64,000 bases of DNA from Thermus scotoductus DSM 8553 (GTDB taxonomy: Bacteria > Deinococcota > Deinococci > Deinococcales > Thermaceae). Made by a program: the position numbers and the translations under genes. Position 1 is the stretch's first letter. The number at the start of each line of letters is the position of its first letter. This document shows positions 30,860-39,059 of this stretch, piece by piece. The stretch covers positions 16,725-80,724 of the forward strand of contig NZ_KB905735.1 in the NCBI RefSeq assembly GCF_000381045.1, written 5' to 3'. Below the pieces are notes generated by a model that searched no databases, was not told where the DNA came from, and worked only from the letters and a program-made list of their open reading frames with translations.

Positions 30860-31927
30860 ATGCGCTGGTTCCTTTTGGCATTAGGTTTGTTAGTGGTACC
30901 CGGCCTGGCCCAGACCCCGCCTCCGCCAACCAACCAGGTGGAAAAGCAGGATCCCTTGAAGCTGGGCGTGCAGCTTTACGCCCTGGGCCGGTACGAGGCG
31001 GCGCTGGAACTCTTTGAGCGCGCCTTGCGGGAAAGGCCTCAAGACCCCGATGTCCTGTACTGGTTGGCTCGGGCCCAGCTGAAAGTGGGGCTTTTGAACC
31101 CAGCTTTGGAAAACGCCAAGGGCCTGGTGGCCCGGAACCCCCGGTACATTGGGGGATACATGGTTCTTTCCGAGGCCTATGTGGCCCTCTATCGGGCCTC
31201 GGAGGACCGGGAAAAGGGAAAGGCTTATCTGGAGCAGGCTCTGACCGTGCTGCGGGATGCCGAGCGGGTGAATCCCCGCTACGCCCCCCTCTTTGCCCAG
31301 CGGGGCTTGGTCTACGCTTTTTTGGGCCAGGTGGACAAGGCGGAGGAGGCCTTTAAGAGGGCCCTTAGCCTGCAGGATTCCGCAGAGGTGAGGGCGGCCT
31401 TGGCCGAGCTCTATCTGGCCGCGGGCCGGTTGGACGAGGCCCTAGAGCAGTACGCCAAGGCGGTGGGGCTTTCCCCCAAGGATGGAAGCTTGCGGGTGCG
31501 TTATGCCTCGGCCCTTATGGTGAAGGGGCGGGCCGAGGAGGCGGTGCGGGTTCTGGAGGAGGGGCACCGGCTCAAGCCCCTGGACGCGGAGGGCTGGTAC
31601 ACCCTGGGCCAGGCCTATTTCGTCCTGGGCCGCCATAAGGAGGCAGGGGTGGCCCTGGAGAATGCGGTGGCTTTGGCTCCCTTGCGCTTCCCCGCCGCTT
31701 ACTACTACTTGGGCCAAGTCTACCTGGCTTTAGGGGATGCCCAGAAGGCCAAAAGCCGCCTTACGGTGGCGGTGCGCCTCGAGCCCAAGCGGGCCGAGTA
31801 CCGATACCAGCTCTGCCTGGCCAACGAGAAGCTGGGGGACAAAGAGGGTGCCCGCTACCAGTGCAAGGAGGCTTTAAAGTTGAAGCCCGGCTACAGGGAA
31901 GCGGAGGAGGTGCTTAGGCGCCTGTAG
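30860..31927 (+). CDS. Exported TPR-repeat protein
   Basis: This 355-residue protein has a signal peptide (MRWFLLALGLLVVPGLAQ) and about seven or eight tetratricopeptide repeats from residue 34 to the end. An example is ALYGRYEAALELFERAL-type helices, with one copy near each of residues 37, 70, 135, 170, 205 and 240. It is probably a periplasmic or envelope scaffold for protein complexes. Its ATG follows AGGAGGG, 9 bp after hslU, so the two may be co-transcribed, but no functional link is known. Confidence 0.82.
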   Translation: MRWFLLALGLLVVPGLAQTPPPPTNQVEKQDPLKLGVQLYALGRYEAALELFERALRERPQDPDVLYWLARAQLKVGLLNPALENAKGLVARNPRYIGGYMVLSEAYVALYRASEDREKGKAYLEQALTVLRDAERVNPRYAPLFAQRGLVYAFLGQVDKAEEAFKRALSLQDSAEVRAALAELYLAAGRLDEALEQYAKAVGLSPKDGSLRVRYASALMVKGRAEEAVRVLEEGHRLKPLDAEGWYTLGQAYFVLGRHKEAGVALENAVALAPLRFPAAYYYLGQVYLALGDAQKAKSRLTVAVRLEPKRAEYRYQLCLANEKLGDKEGARYQCKEALKLKPGYREAEEVLRRL

Positions 31928-31957
31928 GGTATTGGGTGTGGAAAATGTAACGGGTGG

Positions 31958-31982
31958 ACTCCTGGCTTCCAGTGCCAGGAGT
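31958..31982 (+). terminator. Hairpin after the TPR gene
   Basis: ACTCCTGGC and GCCAGGAGT form a perfect 9-bp stem with a 7-nt loop 30 bp after the TPR gene stop. It is followed by AACCTTTATT, so it is a moderate terminator candidate. The remaining sequence to 32116 holds no gene I can support. Confidence 0.5.
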
Positions 31983-32116
31983 AACCTTTATTGGGGGAAA
32001 GAGGATATGGAGGTTTGAAGGAGGCTGCACCTACCCGGGGCTCCCGAGAGGGGGGTGGGGGTGCGGGATAGCGGTTGCGCTGCGGGGCTACGCTATGGTG
32101 AACCCAGGCCAGGCTT

Positions 32117-32482
32117 TCCCCCTTGCCGAAGATACCCCTGGATCCCGAACTTCCCCTGGAGCTCATGGCCCAACTGCACCAGCATGCGGTGCGCTACGCC
32201 TGGACCCGGGGCATACATGGAGCGGCCCTCTTTGACCTTTCCGGACAGCTTCTCTACCTCAACGAGGATATCGGCCGCCACAACGCCGTGGACCGCTTGG
32301 CAGGGTACATGCTCCTGGAGGGCGTACGGCCTCCCGTGCTCTTGGCGGTAACCGCAACAGCCCCTGCGGTGAGCCTGGCCCAACGCTACGGCCTGGCCCT
32401 GGCCGCCTATGTGCGCCCAACAGGCTACCGCCTCTACGCCCCAGGTGGTATGCCGGTGCCCGAGGGAGTCCTCAGGCCTTAG
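32117..32482 (+). pseudogene. fdhD: Remnant of formate dehydrogenase accessory protein FdhD
   Basis: The frame LPKIPLDPELPLELMAQL continues to HGAALFDLSGQLLYLNEDIGRHNAVDRLAGYML, the unmistakable FdhD EDxGRHNAVD block. FdhD is a sulfurtransferase that passes sulfur from IscS to the molybdenum cofactor of formate dehydrogenase. The N-terminal half with the catalytic Cys motif is absent. After GYMLLEGVRPP the sequence goes directly to VLLAVTATAPAVSLA, skipping about 20 residues (the SGR.S.E segment). About 120 of roughly 270 residues remain. A non-functional relic is the best reading. Confidence 0.8.
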
Positions 32483-32636
32483 GCTCTTCCTTCTTCTCCT
32501 CGCCTTCCTGGAGGCCCTTTTTGAACTCCTTGGCCGACTGGCCAATGCCCCGGGCCAGCTCGGGGAGCTTCTTGGCGCCGAAGAGGAGGAGGATGACGAG
32601 AAGGATGAGGAGGATTTCCACCGGACCTAATTGCAT
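32472..32636 (-). CDS. tatA: Sec-independent translocase protein TatA/E
   Basis: This 54-residue protein has one N-terminal membrane helix (about residues 5-20) followed by the [23 protein letters not shown] amphipathic segment of TatA and a short charged tail. TatA oligomers form the conduct for folded proteins with twin-arginine signals. The start at 32636 lies 6 nt after TACAAT, so the mRNA is probably leaderless. The stop overlaps the fdhD remnant by 11 bp. TatC is not nearby. Confidence 0.9.
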   Translation of the reverse strand: MQLGPVEILLILLVILLLFGAKKLPELARGIGQSAKEFKKGLQEGEEKKEEPKA

Positions 32637-32655
32637 GGGGCCATTGTAGCACGCC

Positions 32656-32684
32656 TTGACCCTCTTGAGGTCAAGTGTTATCGT
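32656..32684 (+). promoter_or_regulatory. Promoter of the tRNA cluster
   Basis: TTGACC (32656-32661), a 17-bp spacer and TATCGT (32679-32684) make a good sigma-A promoter about 25 bp upstream of tRNA-Pro. The inverted repeat TTGACC-N7-GGTCAA (32656-32674) overlaps the -35 box. The divergent tatA -10 box (TACAAT, 32648-32643) lies alongside, so the two promoters may compete. Confidence 0.7.
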
Positions 32685-32708
32685 GGCCTCTGGGGTGGCC
32701 TTAGGCCC

Positions 32709-32785
32709 CGGGGCGTAGCGCAGGCCGGTAGCGCACCTGCTTTGGGAGCAGGGGGTCGCCCGTTCAAATCGGGCCGCCCCGACCA
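32709..32785 (+). tRNA. tRNA-Pro (anticodon UGG)
   Basis: A 77-nt cloverleaf. The acceptor stem CGGGGCG pairs with CGCCCCG, followed by discriminator A and an encoded CCA. The anticodon loop is TTTGGGA between CCTGC and GCAGG. The T loop GTTCAAATC is standard. It is the first of three clustered tRNA genes. Confidence 0.95.
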
Positions 32786-32786
32786 C

Positions 32787-32862
32787 GCGGGAGTAGCTCA
32801 GTTGGTAGAGCATCGGCCTTCCAAGCCGAGGGTCGCGGGTTCGAGTCCCGTCTCCCGCTCCA
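32787..32862 (+). tRNA. tRNA-Gly (anticodon UCC)
   Basis: A 76-nt cloverleaf. The acceptor stem GCGGGAG pairs with CTCCCGC, with discriminator T and an encoded CCA. The anticodon loop CTTCCAA sits between TCGGC and GCCGA. The T loop is GTTCGAGTC. It starts one base after tRNA-Pro. Confidence 0.95.
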
Positions 32863-32866
32863 GATG

Positions 32867-32890
32867 GCCGGGGTGAAGGTTCACCCCGGC
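32867..32890 (+). other. Hairpin between tRNA-Gly and tRNA-Arg
   Basis: GCCGGGGTGAA and TTCACCCCGGC form an 11-bp palindromic stem between the two tRNAs. It may be a processing signal or a partial terminator. No T-run follows, so tRNA-Arg is probably still in the same transcript. Confidence 0.5.
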
Positions 32891-32899
32891 TTCGCGTAT

Positions 32900-32975
32900 G
32901 GGCCCGTAGCTCAGGGGACAGAGCAGCCGCCTTCTAAGCGGTAGGTCGGGGGTTCGAATCCCTCCGGGCCCGCCA
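32900..32975 (+). tRNA. tRNA-Arg (anticodon UCU)
   Basis: A 76-nt cloverleaf. The acceptor stem GGGCCCG pairs with CGGGCCC, with discriminator G and an encoded CCA. The anticodon loop CTTCTAA is flanked by GCCGC and GCGGT. The T loop is GTTCGAATC. Confidence 0.95.
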
Positions 32976-32997
32976 TTTCCAGGACGCAATGCTTTAC

Positions 32998-33019
32998 CCC
33001 CCGGTAGCATGGCCGGGGG
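32998..33019 (+). terminator. Terminator of the tRNA cluster
   Basis: CCCCCGG and CCGGGGG form a 7-bp stem around an 8-nt loop, followed by TCTTTGG, 22 bp after tRNA-Arg. It is the likely end of the tRNA transcript. Confidence 0.6.
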
Positions 33020-33128
33020 TCTTTGGTACGGTTGAGGTACTGCTTTTGCCGGCGGTTCCCCTTGCCGAGGGGGCTGGGAAGCGGGCTCAGGCGTGGTATC
33101 CTCAAGGCCGGCCCTCGAGGCCCGATCC

Positions 33129-34598
33129 ATGCTGAAGCTGGAGAACATCACTAAGCGCTTCGGTTCCGTGGTGGCCAACCGCCGCATCACCCTCGAGGTG
33201 GCCCCGGGAGAGGTTCTGGCCCTCCTGGGGGAGAACGGGGCGGGGAAGACCACCCTGGTGAGCATCCTCTACGGCCTTTATGCCCCGGATGAGGGGAGGA
33301 TTCTGCTGGAGGGCAAGGAGGTGCGGATCCCGTCCCCCAAGGCCGCCCAGCGCCTGGGCATCGCCCTCGTGCCCCAGCATCCTGAGCTTATCGAGGCCCA
33401 CACCGTGGCCGAGAACCTGGCCTTGGGGCTTGACCTTCCGGCCGTGTTCTCCCGCCGGGCCTTGGTGCGGCGGCTTAGGGCGCTATTGGAAGGCCACCCT
33501 TTGGGCGTGGACCTCGAGGCGCCCGTGGCCCGGCTTTCCGCGGGGGAGAAGCAGCGGGTGGAGCTTTTGCGCGCCCTCCTGAACCGCCCCAAGGTCCTCA
33601 TCCTGGACGAGCCCACCAGCGTCTTGACCCCCAAGGAGGCGGAGGCCCTTTTCCAGGAGATCCAACGCCTGAAGGCCGTGGGCCTTTCCGTGATCTTCAT
33701 CAGCCACAAGCTGGACGAGGTTCTGGCCATTGCCGACCGCATCGCCGTCCTCCGGGCCGGGGAAAAGGTGGGGGAGGTCTTGCGCCAGGAGGCCGACAAG
33801 GACCTCCTGGTGCGCCTCATGGTGGGCCGGAGCCTGGCCCCGCCCCCCAAGGTGCCCCCGCCCCGGGAGGAAGTGATCCTCGAGGTGGAGGACCTTCTGG
33901 TGCCCCGGCACGGTTTCCCCGTCCAGGGGGTTTCCTTCAGCCTAAGGGCAGGGGAGGTCTTGGGGATAGCGGGGGTGGCGGGAAGCGGACAGGCCGAGCT
34001 GGTGCAGGCCTTGGCGGGCCTTAGGCCCTTCCGGGGAAGGATAAGGTTTAGGGAAGGCCCGTGGCCCCGGGACCCGGCCCGGCTTTTCGCCCTGGGGGTG
34101 GCCCACATTCCCGAGGAGCGGAGCATGGGCGTGGTGGAGGGCATGAGCGTGGCGGAGAACCTGGCCTTGAGGACCTACCGCCGCTTTGCTCCTGGGGGCA
34201 TCCTGAACCACCGGGCCATGGAAAAAGAGGCGGAGGCCCTCATCGGGCGCTACGGCATCCGTACCCCCTCCCCCCGGACCCCTGTGCGTTTCCTTTCCGG
34301 TGGGAACGTGCAAAAGGTCATTTTGGCCCGTGAGCTCCAGGTAAGCCCCCGCTTGCTTCTCGCCATGCACCCCACCTATGGGGTGGACGTGGGGGCCAGC
34401 GAGGAGGTCCACGGACGCATCCTGGACCTGGTGCAGGCAGGCTCGGCCGTGCTTCTGGTGAGCGAGGACCTGGATGAGATCCTAAGCCTTTCCCACCGGG
34501 TGGCGGCCTTGTACCATGGCCGCTTCGTGGGACCCATTCCCCGGGAAGAGGCGGACCGGGAGCGCCTGGGGCGGATGATGACGGAGGGGCGGGTATGA
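33129..34598 (+). CDS. ABC transporter ATP-binding protein, nucleoside (BMP) type
   Basis: This 489-residue protein has two fused ABC domains, as in the ATPases of purine nucleoside and ribose importers. The first domain has GENGAGKTTL (Walker A, about residue 36), the signature LSAGEKQRVE and VLILDEPTSVLTP. The second, degenerate domain has GVAGSGQAELVQ and LSGGNVQKVILAREL, and lacks a normal Walker B Asp-Glu (LLLAMHPTYGVDVG), as is usual for this group. The ATG at 33129 fits the family start MLKLENITKRFG. It overlaps the first permease by 4 bp. Confidence 0.92.
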   Translation: MLKLENITKRFGSVVANRRITLEVAPGEVLALLGENGAGKTTLVSILYGLYAPDEGRILLEGKEVRIPSPKAAQRLGIALVPQHPELIEAHTVAENLALGLDLPAVFSRRALVRRLRALLEGHPLGVDLEAPVARLSAGEKQRVELLRALLNRPKVLILDEPTSVLTPKEAEALFQEIQRLKAVGLSVIFISHKLDEVLAIADRIAVLRAGEKVGEVLRQEADKDLLVRLMVGRSLAPPPKVPPPREEVILEVEDLLVPRHGFPVQGVSFSLRAGEVLGIAGVAGSGQAELVQALAGLRPFRGRIRFREGPWPRDPARLFALGVAHIPEERSMGVVEGMSVAENLALRTYRRFAPGGILNHRAMEKEAEALIGRYGIRTPSPRTPVRFLSGGNVQKVILARELQVSPRLLLAMHPTYGVDVGASEEVHGRILDLVQAGSAVLLVSEDLDEILSLSHRVAALYHGRFVGPIPREEADRERLGRMMTEGRV

Positions 34599-35644
34599 GG
34601 TGGGAGCTGGAGCCAAACCCCACCCGGGGAAAGGTGTTGGGAGCCTATGCCCTCTTTCTCCTCCTGGCCCTTTTTCTTTTGGGCCTCATTTTCCTGGCTT
34701 ACGGCGTACCCCCACTTAAGGCGTACGCCCTCCTTTTCTCCCCCCTCACGGATACCCTGGGCTTGGCGGAGGTGGCGCGGCGCACCATCCCCCTTCTCCT
34801 CATCGGCTCGGGCCTAGCCCTGGCCTTCCGGGTGGGCTTTTTCAACATCGGAGCGGAGGGGCAGCTCCTTTTGGGGGCGGTGGGGGCCGCTTACGTGGCC
34901 CTTTTCCTTCCCCCGGGTCCTTGGACCCTGCCCCTGATGTTTCTCCTGGGGGGTAGCCTGGGAGCAGTATGGGTGGGGATTGCCGCTTGGCTTCGGGTGC
35001 GCTTCGGGGCCAACGAGATCCTCACCACCCTCATGCAGAACTACCTGGCTTACTACCTGGTGGTTTACCTGGTGGCCGGTCCCTGGAAGGGAAGGCAGGT
35101 TTTCGGCTTCCTCTATACGGACCGCTTTCCCCCCGAAGCCCAGCTTCCCCGCCTGGGGGATACCTTGGTGCACTGGCCCACCCTGGTTTTGGGGATCGCA
35201 GCAGCCTTGCTCCTTCAGACTCTCCTTTTCCGCACCCCTTTGGGCTTTGAGTGGCGCATCCTGGGCGAAAATCCCAAGGCGGCGCGGTACCTGGGCTTGA
35301 AGCAGGGAAGGCTCCTCCTTCTGGCCGCGCTTTCTTCCGGCCTCCTAGCTGGGCTTTCGGGGGTGGGGGAGGTGGCGGGGATCCACCTGAGGCTTTTGGA
35401 GCCGGCCCAGATCTCCCTGGGCTACGGCTTCACCGCCATCCTGGTGGCCTGGTTGGCCAGGGGGAGGCCTCTCGGGGTTCTCCTCACCGCTCCCCTCTTG
35501 GGGCTGGTCCTGGCGGGAGGGGATGCGTTGAAGCTTGCCCTTTCCATGCCCTTCCGGGTGGTGGACGTGGTGGCGGGGCTTTTGCTTTTGAGCTTCATCG
35601 GGGCGGAGGCCTTAAGCCGCCACCGCCTGGTCTGGAGGCGCTGA
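34595..35644 (+). CDS. ABC transporter permease 1, nucleoside type
   Basis: This 349-residue inner membrane permease has about ten helices. It is of the YufP/NupP type that partners BMP-type binding proteins. Conserved pieces include FNIGAEGQLLLGAVGAAY (about residue 84) and LRVRFGANEILTTLMQNYLA (about 132). It forms the translocation path with the next gene. It overlaps its neighbours on both sides (ATGA before, TGATG after), so the whole importer is one translationally coupled operon. Confidence 0.92.
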   Translation: MRWELEPNPTRGKVLGAYALFLLLALFLLGLIFLAYGVPPLKAYALLFSPLTDTLGLAEVARRTIPLLLIGSGLALAFRVGFFNIGAEGQLLLGAVGAAYVALFLPPGPWTLPLMFLLGGSLGAVWVGIAAWLRVRFGANEILTTLMQNYLAYYLVVYLVAGPWKGRQVFGFLYTDRFPPEAQLPRLGDTLVHWPTLVLGIAAALLLQTLLFRTPLGFEWRILGENPKAARYLGLKQGRLLLLAALSSGLLAGLSGVGEVAGIHLRLLEPAQISLGYGFTAILVAWLARGRPLGVLLTAPLLGLVLAGGDALKLALSMPFRVVDVVAGLLLLSFIGAEALSRHRLVWRR

Positions 35645-36477
35645 TGGAAGAGGCCCTTTTGCGTGCGGTCCTTTTCGGTACCCCCATCCTGCTGGCCTCG
35701 CTCGGGGCCCTTCTCTCCGAGCGGGGCGGGGTGGTGAACCTGGGGGTGGAGGGCATGATGGCCCTTGCCGCCCTGGCGGCCTTTGCCGTGGGTCTGGAAG
35801 CCCACCCGGTCCTGGGGGTGCTGGCCGGGGTGGGGGTGGGGTCTTTGCTGGGGTTATTCCTGGGGGTGTTCGCCGTTTCCCTGAGGGCCAACCAGTTCGT
35901 GGCGGGGCTGGCCCTGGCCGCCTTGGGGCTTGGGGCCTCGGGGCTTTTGGGGAAGCGGTACGAGGGGGTGCCCCTCCCCAACCCCTTGCCGGAAGGGGTT
36001 TTGGCGGCGCTGGCTTTGGCCTTGGCCTTCGGCCTTCACCTCCTTTTCTTCCGCACCCGGTTTGGCCTTTACCTGAGGAGTGTGGGGGAAAACCCCAAGG
36101 CGGCGGATCTCTTCGGGGTCAGCGTGGATGGGGTGCGCTACGGGGCCTTGGCCCTGGGAGGCGGGCTTATCGGGATGGCGGGGGCCTACCTTTCCCTGGC
36201 CTACCGGCCTTCCTGGACGGATGGCATGACCTCGGGGCTGGGGTGGGTGGCCATCGCCTTGGTGATCCTGGCCGCCTGGCAGCCCCTAAGGGCGGTTTTC
36301 GGGGCCTATCTTTTTGGCCTTTTGTTCTTCCTGCAGTTCCGGTTGCAGGGCAGTGTACCTATACCGTCGGAGGCCTTCGCCGCCATGCCCTACCTTTTGG
36401 TTATCCTGGTTCTGGCCCTTTCGGGCCGTGCCCGGGCCCCTAAGGCCCTGGGCCAGCCCTTTGACCGGGGGAGGTGA
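35644..36477 (+). CDS. ABC transporter permease 2, nucleoside type
   Basis: This 277-residue permease is of the YufQ/NupQ type. It begins MEEALLRAVLFGTPILLASLGALLSERGG and continues with VVNLGVEGMMALAAL, the equivalent of the EAA-like contact region. There are about eight helices. The start ATG shares a base with the stop of the preceding permease (TGATG). It ends 3 bp before the binding-protein gene. Confidence 0.92.
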   Translation: MEEALLRAVLFGTPILLASLGALLSERGGVVNLGVEGMMALAALAAFAVGLEAHPVLGVLAGVGVGSLLGLFLGVFAVSLRANQFVAGLALAALGLGASGLLGKRYEGVPLPNPLPEGVLAALALALAFGLHLLFFRTRFGLYLRSVGENPKAADLFGVSVDGVRYGALALGGGLIGMAGAYLSLAYRPSWTDGMTSGLGWVAIALVILAAWQPLRAVFGAYLFGLLFFLQFRLQGSVPIPSEAFAAMPYLLVILVLALSGRARAPKALGQPFDRGR

Positions 36478-36480
36478 AGG

Positions 36481-37620
36481 ATGAGGAAGGCATTAGGCGT
36501 TTTGTTGCTGGCGTTGGGGTTGGCATGGGCCCAAGGGGATAAGCTCAAGGCCTGTTTCATCTACGTGGGGCCCATCGGGGATGCCGGGTGGACCTACGCC
36601 CACGACCAGGGGCGTAAGAAGGCGGAGGCAGCCCTTCCCTGGCTGGAAACCCGGTATGTGGAAAGCGTGCCCGAGGCCCAGGCCCTTCCGGTCATGGACC
36701 GGTTCGTGAAGGAAGGGTGCCAGGTGATCTTTGCCACCAGCTTTGGGTACATGGAGGCGGTCCTCGAGGGGGCCAGGAAGTACCCGAACGTCATCTTCGC
36801 CCACGCCACCGGGATCAAGCGGGCCCCCAACGTGGCCACCTACATGGCGGACTTCTACCAGGTCTACTACCTGAACGGCCTGGCGGCAGGGGCCCTTTCC
36901 AAGACGGGCAAGGTGGGGTATGTGGCCGCCTTTCCCATCCCTGAGGTGAAGCGGCACATCAACGCCTTCGCCCTGGGGGTCCGGGCGGTGAACCCCAAGG
37001 CCCAGGTTTTGGTGCGCTGGATCAACGCCTGGTACGACCCGGCCAAGGCCCGGGAGGCCACCGAGGCCCTTTTGGCCCAGGGAGCGGATGTCTTTGCCTT
37101 CACCGAGGACACCCCCACGGTGATCCAGACGGCGGCCAAGAAAGGAGCCTATTCCTTCGGCCACTACACCCCCATGCTGAAGTTCGCCCCGGGCCACGTG
37201 GTTTCCGGCCAGATCGTGCGCTGGGAGGTGATCTACATTGACTTCCTCAAGAAGGTCAAGGAGGGGGTTTACACCGCCAAGAACCTGGAGAACGTGGACT
37301 ACTTCTGGCTCCTCCAGCATAAGGCGGTGGAGATGGGGGCGGACTACGGGGTGCCCATCAACCCCAAGCACGTTCCCCTGTTGCAAAAGGCCAGCCTGAC
37401 GGTGGGCGGGAAAAAGGTGAGCGTCTACGACCGCATCATGACCCTGCTTAAGGACATGCAAAGCCCCAAGCCCACCTTTGATCCCTTCACCGGCCCCATC
37501 CAAGACCGCAAGGGAGTGGTGCGCATCCCCGCCGGGAGGAAGGCCAGCCTAGAGGAGCTCCTCACCATGGAGTGGGCGGCCCCTGGGGTGGTGGGGGACT
37601 GGCCCGGGGAACCCAGGTAG
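36481..37620 (+). CDS. BMP/PnrA-type solute-binding protein
   Basis: This 379-residue periplasmic or lipid-linked binding protein belongs to the Bmp family (PnrA of Treponema binds purine nucleosides). The signal peptide is MRKALGVLLLALGLAWAQG. The core starts KACFIYVGPIGDAGWTYAHDQG, where the Trp and Asp usually contact the nucleoside base and ribose. A typical second block is DVFAFTEDTPTVIQTAAKKG. With the two permeases and the double ATPase it forms a complete importer. Purine nucleosides are the likely substrate. A terminator follows. Confidence 0.92.
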   Translation: MRKALGVLLLALGLAWAQGDKLKACFIYVGPIGDAGWTYAHDQGRKKAEAALPWLETRYVESVPEAQALPVMDRFVKEGCQVIFATSFGYMEAVLEGARKYPNVIFAHATGIKRAPNVATYMADFYQVYYLNGLAAGALSKTGKVGYVAAFPIPEVKRHINAFALGVRAVNPKAQVLVRWINAWYDPAKAREATEALLAQGADVFAFTEDTPTVIQTAAKKGAYSFGHYTPMLKFAPGHVVSGQIVRWEVIYIDFLKKVKEGVYTAKNLENVDYFWLLQHKAVEMGADYGVPINPKHVPLLQKASLTVGGKKVSVYDRIMTLLKDMQSPKPTFDPFTGPIQDRKGVVRIPAGRKASLEELLTMEWAAPGVVGDWPGEPR

Positions 37621-37636
37621 AACCGAGAAGGCCTGG

Positions 37637-37660
37637 GGGCCAGGGATATTTCCCTGGCCC
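37637..37660 (+). terminator. Terminator of the nucleoside importer operon
   Basis: GGGCCAGGG and CCCTGGCCC form a perfect 9-bp stem with loop ATATTT, followed by TCCCTTCTT, 16 bp after the binding-protein gene. Confidence 0.8.
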
Positions 37661-37692
37661 TCCCTTCTTGATCCCGCCCGCGAAAGCTAGGA

Positions 37693-38991
37693 CTAGAGGG
37701 CTTGGAAGACCGCCTCGAGGATCTCCAACCCCATGGCCGCCTCCTCCTCCTTGAGGATGAGGGGCGGGGCGATGCGGAGGGCGGAAGGCCCGGCGGGGAG
37801 GAGGAGAAGCCCCTTCTTGAAGGCCAGCTCCACGGCCTTGTCCCTGAGGTCGGGCCGCTCCTCCTCTTGGGTGCCGAAGTCCAGGCCGATCATGAGCCCC
37901 CTCCCCCGCACGTCCCCCAGGAAGGGGAAGCGGGCCTGCATGGCCTTGAGCTCCCTGAGGAGGTAGGCCCCCACCTGCCTGGCGTTTTCCATGAGGCCCC
38001 CTTCCAAAAGGTCCAAGGTGGCGTGGGCGGCGGCGGCGGCCACCGCCTGGCCGCCGAAGGTGGTGCCGTGGGCCCCGGGGCGCCAGCTTGCGAGCTCCTC
38101 CCGGAAAAGAAGGGCGCTCAGAGGGTAGCCGGAGGCCAGGCCCTTGGCCAGGACGTAGACGTCCGCCTTGACCCCCTCGTGCTCGAGGGCGAAGAAGTGC
38201 CCGGTGCGGCCAGCGCCCGACTGCACCTCATCCGCCACCAGGAGGATGCCGTAGCGTTCCAGAAGAGCCTTGAGCTCGGGGATGAATCCCGGCGGAGGCA
38301 CCAAATATCCCCCTTCGCCCTGGATGGGCTCCAAGAAGAAGGCGGCCACCTCCTCCGGGGGAACCACGGTGCGGAAAAGGTGCTCCAGGTATTCCAGCAC
38401 CGCTTTCCCCACCTCTTCCGGCCTTGCCCCCAGGGGGGGGCGGAAGGGATTGGGGAAGGGGACGTGCACCACCCCGGGAAGGAGAGGGGAGAAGCCCTTG
38501 CGGTAGGCGCTTTTGCTGGCGGTGAGGGAGAGGGCCCCAAGGCTTCTTCCGTGGAAGGCCCCGGTAAAGGCCAGGAGGTAAGGCCTTCCCGTGTGGTGGC
38601 GCACCAGCTTGATGGCGGCTTCGATCCCCTCGGTGCCGGAGTTGCCGAAGAAGACCCGGTACCCTCCGCCAAGCCTTCCCACCAGCCTTTCCGCCAGGGA
38701 AAGGGTGGGCTCGTGGGTGAAGTCGGAGAAGCACACGTGGGCGAAGCGTTCCGCCTGGGCCCGCACCGCCTCCAGCACCCGGGGGTGGGCGTAGCCGGTG
38801 GTGTTCACCGCTATCCCCGCCATGAAGTCCAGGAAGATGTTCCCGTCCACGTCCTCCAGGAATACCCCTTGCCCGCGAGCGGGCACGAAGGGATAGGGCC
38901 GGATGTAGGAGGTGGAAAGGACCGCCTGGCCCCTTTCCAGGAGGGCCTGGGCTTTGGGTCCCGGCAGGGGGGTGTGGATCCTGGGTTTCAT
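37693..38991 (-). CDS. Class III PLP-dependent aminotransferase (acetylornithine/4-aminobutyrate family)
   Basis: This 432-residue class III aminotransferase has the PLP lysine in VYVLAKGLASGYPLSA (about residue 284). FLDFMAGIAVNTTGYAHP and FGNSGTEGIEAAIKL are early, and IQGEGGYLVPPPGF and LLVADEVQSGAGRTG are in the middle. Archaeal relatives act on ornithine or racemise amino acids, so substrate assignment is open. It stands alone, convergent with the importer operon. It starts at the ATG at 38991. Confidence 0.85.
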   Translation of the reverse strand: MKPRIHTPLPGPKAQALLERGQAVLSTSYIRPYPFVPARGQGVFLEDVDGNIFLDFMAGIAVNTTGYAHPRVLEAVRAQAERFAHVCFSDFTHEPTLSLAERLVGRLGGGYRVFFGNSGTEGIEAAIKLVRHHTGRPYLLAFTGAFHGRSLGALSLTASKSAYRKGFSPLLPGVVHVPFPNPFRPPLGARPEEVGKAVLEYLEHLFRTVVPPEEVAAFFLEPIQGEGGYLVPPPGFIPELKALLERYGILLVADEVQSGAGRTGHFFALEHEGVKADVYVLAKGLASGYPLSALLFREELASWRPGAHGTTFGGQAVAAAAAHATLDLLEGGLMENARQVGAYLLRELKAMQARFPFLGDVRGRGLMIGLDFGTQEEERPDLRDKAVELAFKKGLLLLPAGPSALRIAPPLILKEEEAAMGLEILEAVFQAL

Positions 38992-39059
38992 ACGGGGCCA
39001 GTCTACCAGGGGACGGATCCCTTTCCCAGGCGCATTTTATGCGGGGAAGGTGGCGCTTT

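Noticed and set aside
34300..34420. Loss of Walker B in the second ABC domain as a mutation
   Set aside because: Degenerate second domains are normal for this nucleoside/ribose-type ATPase group.
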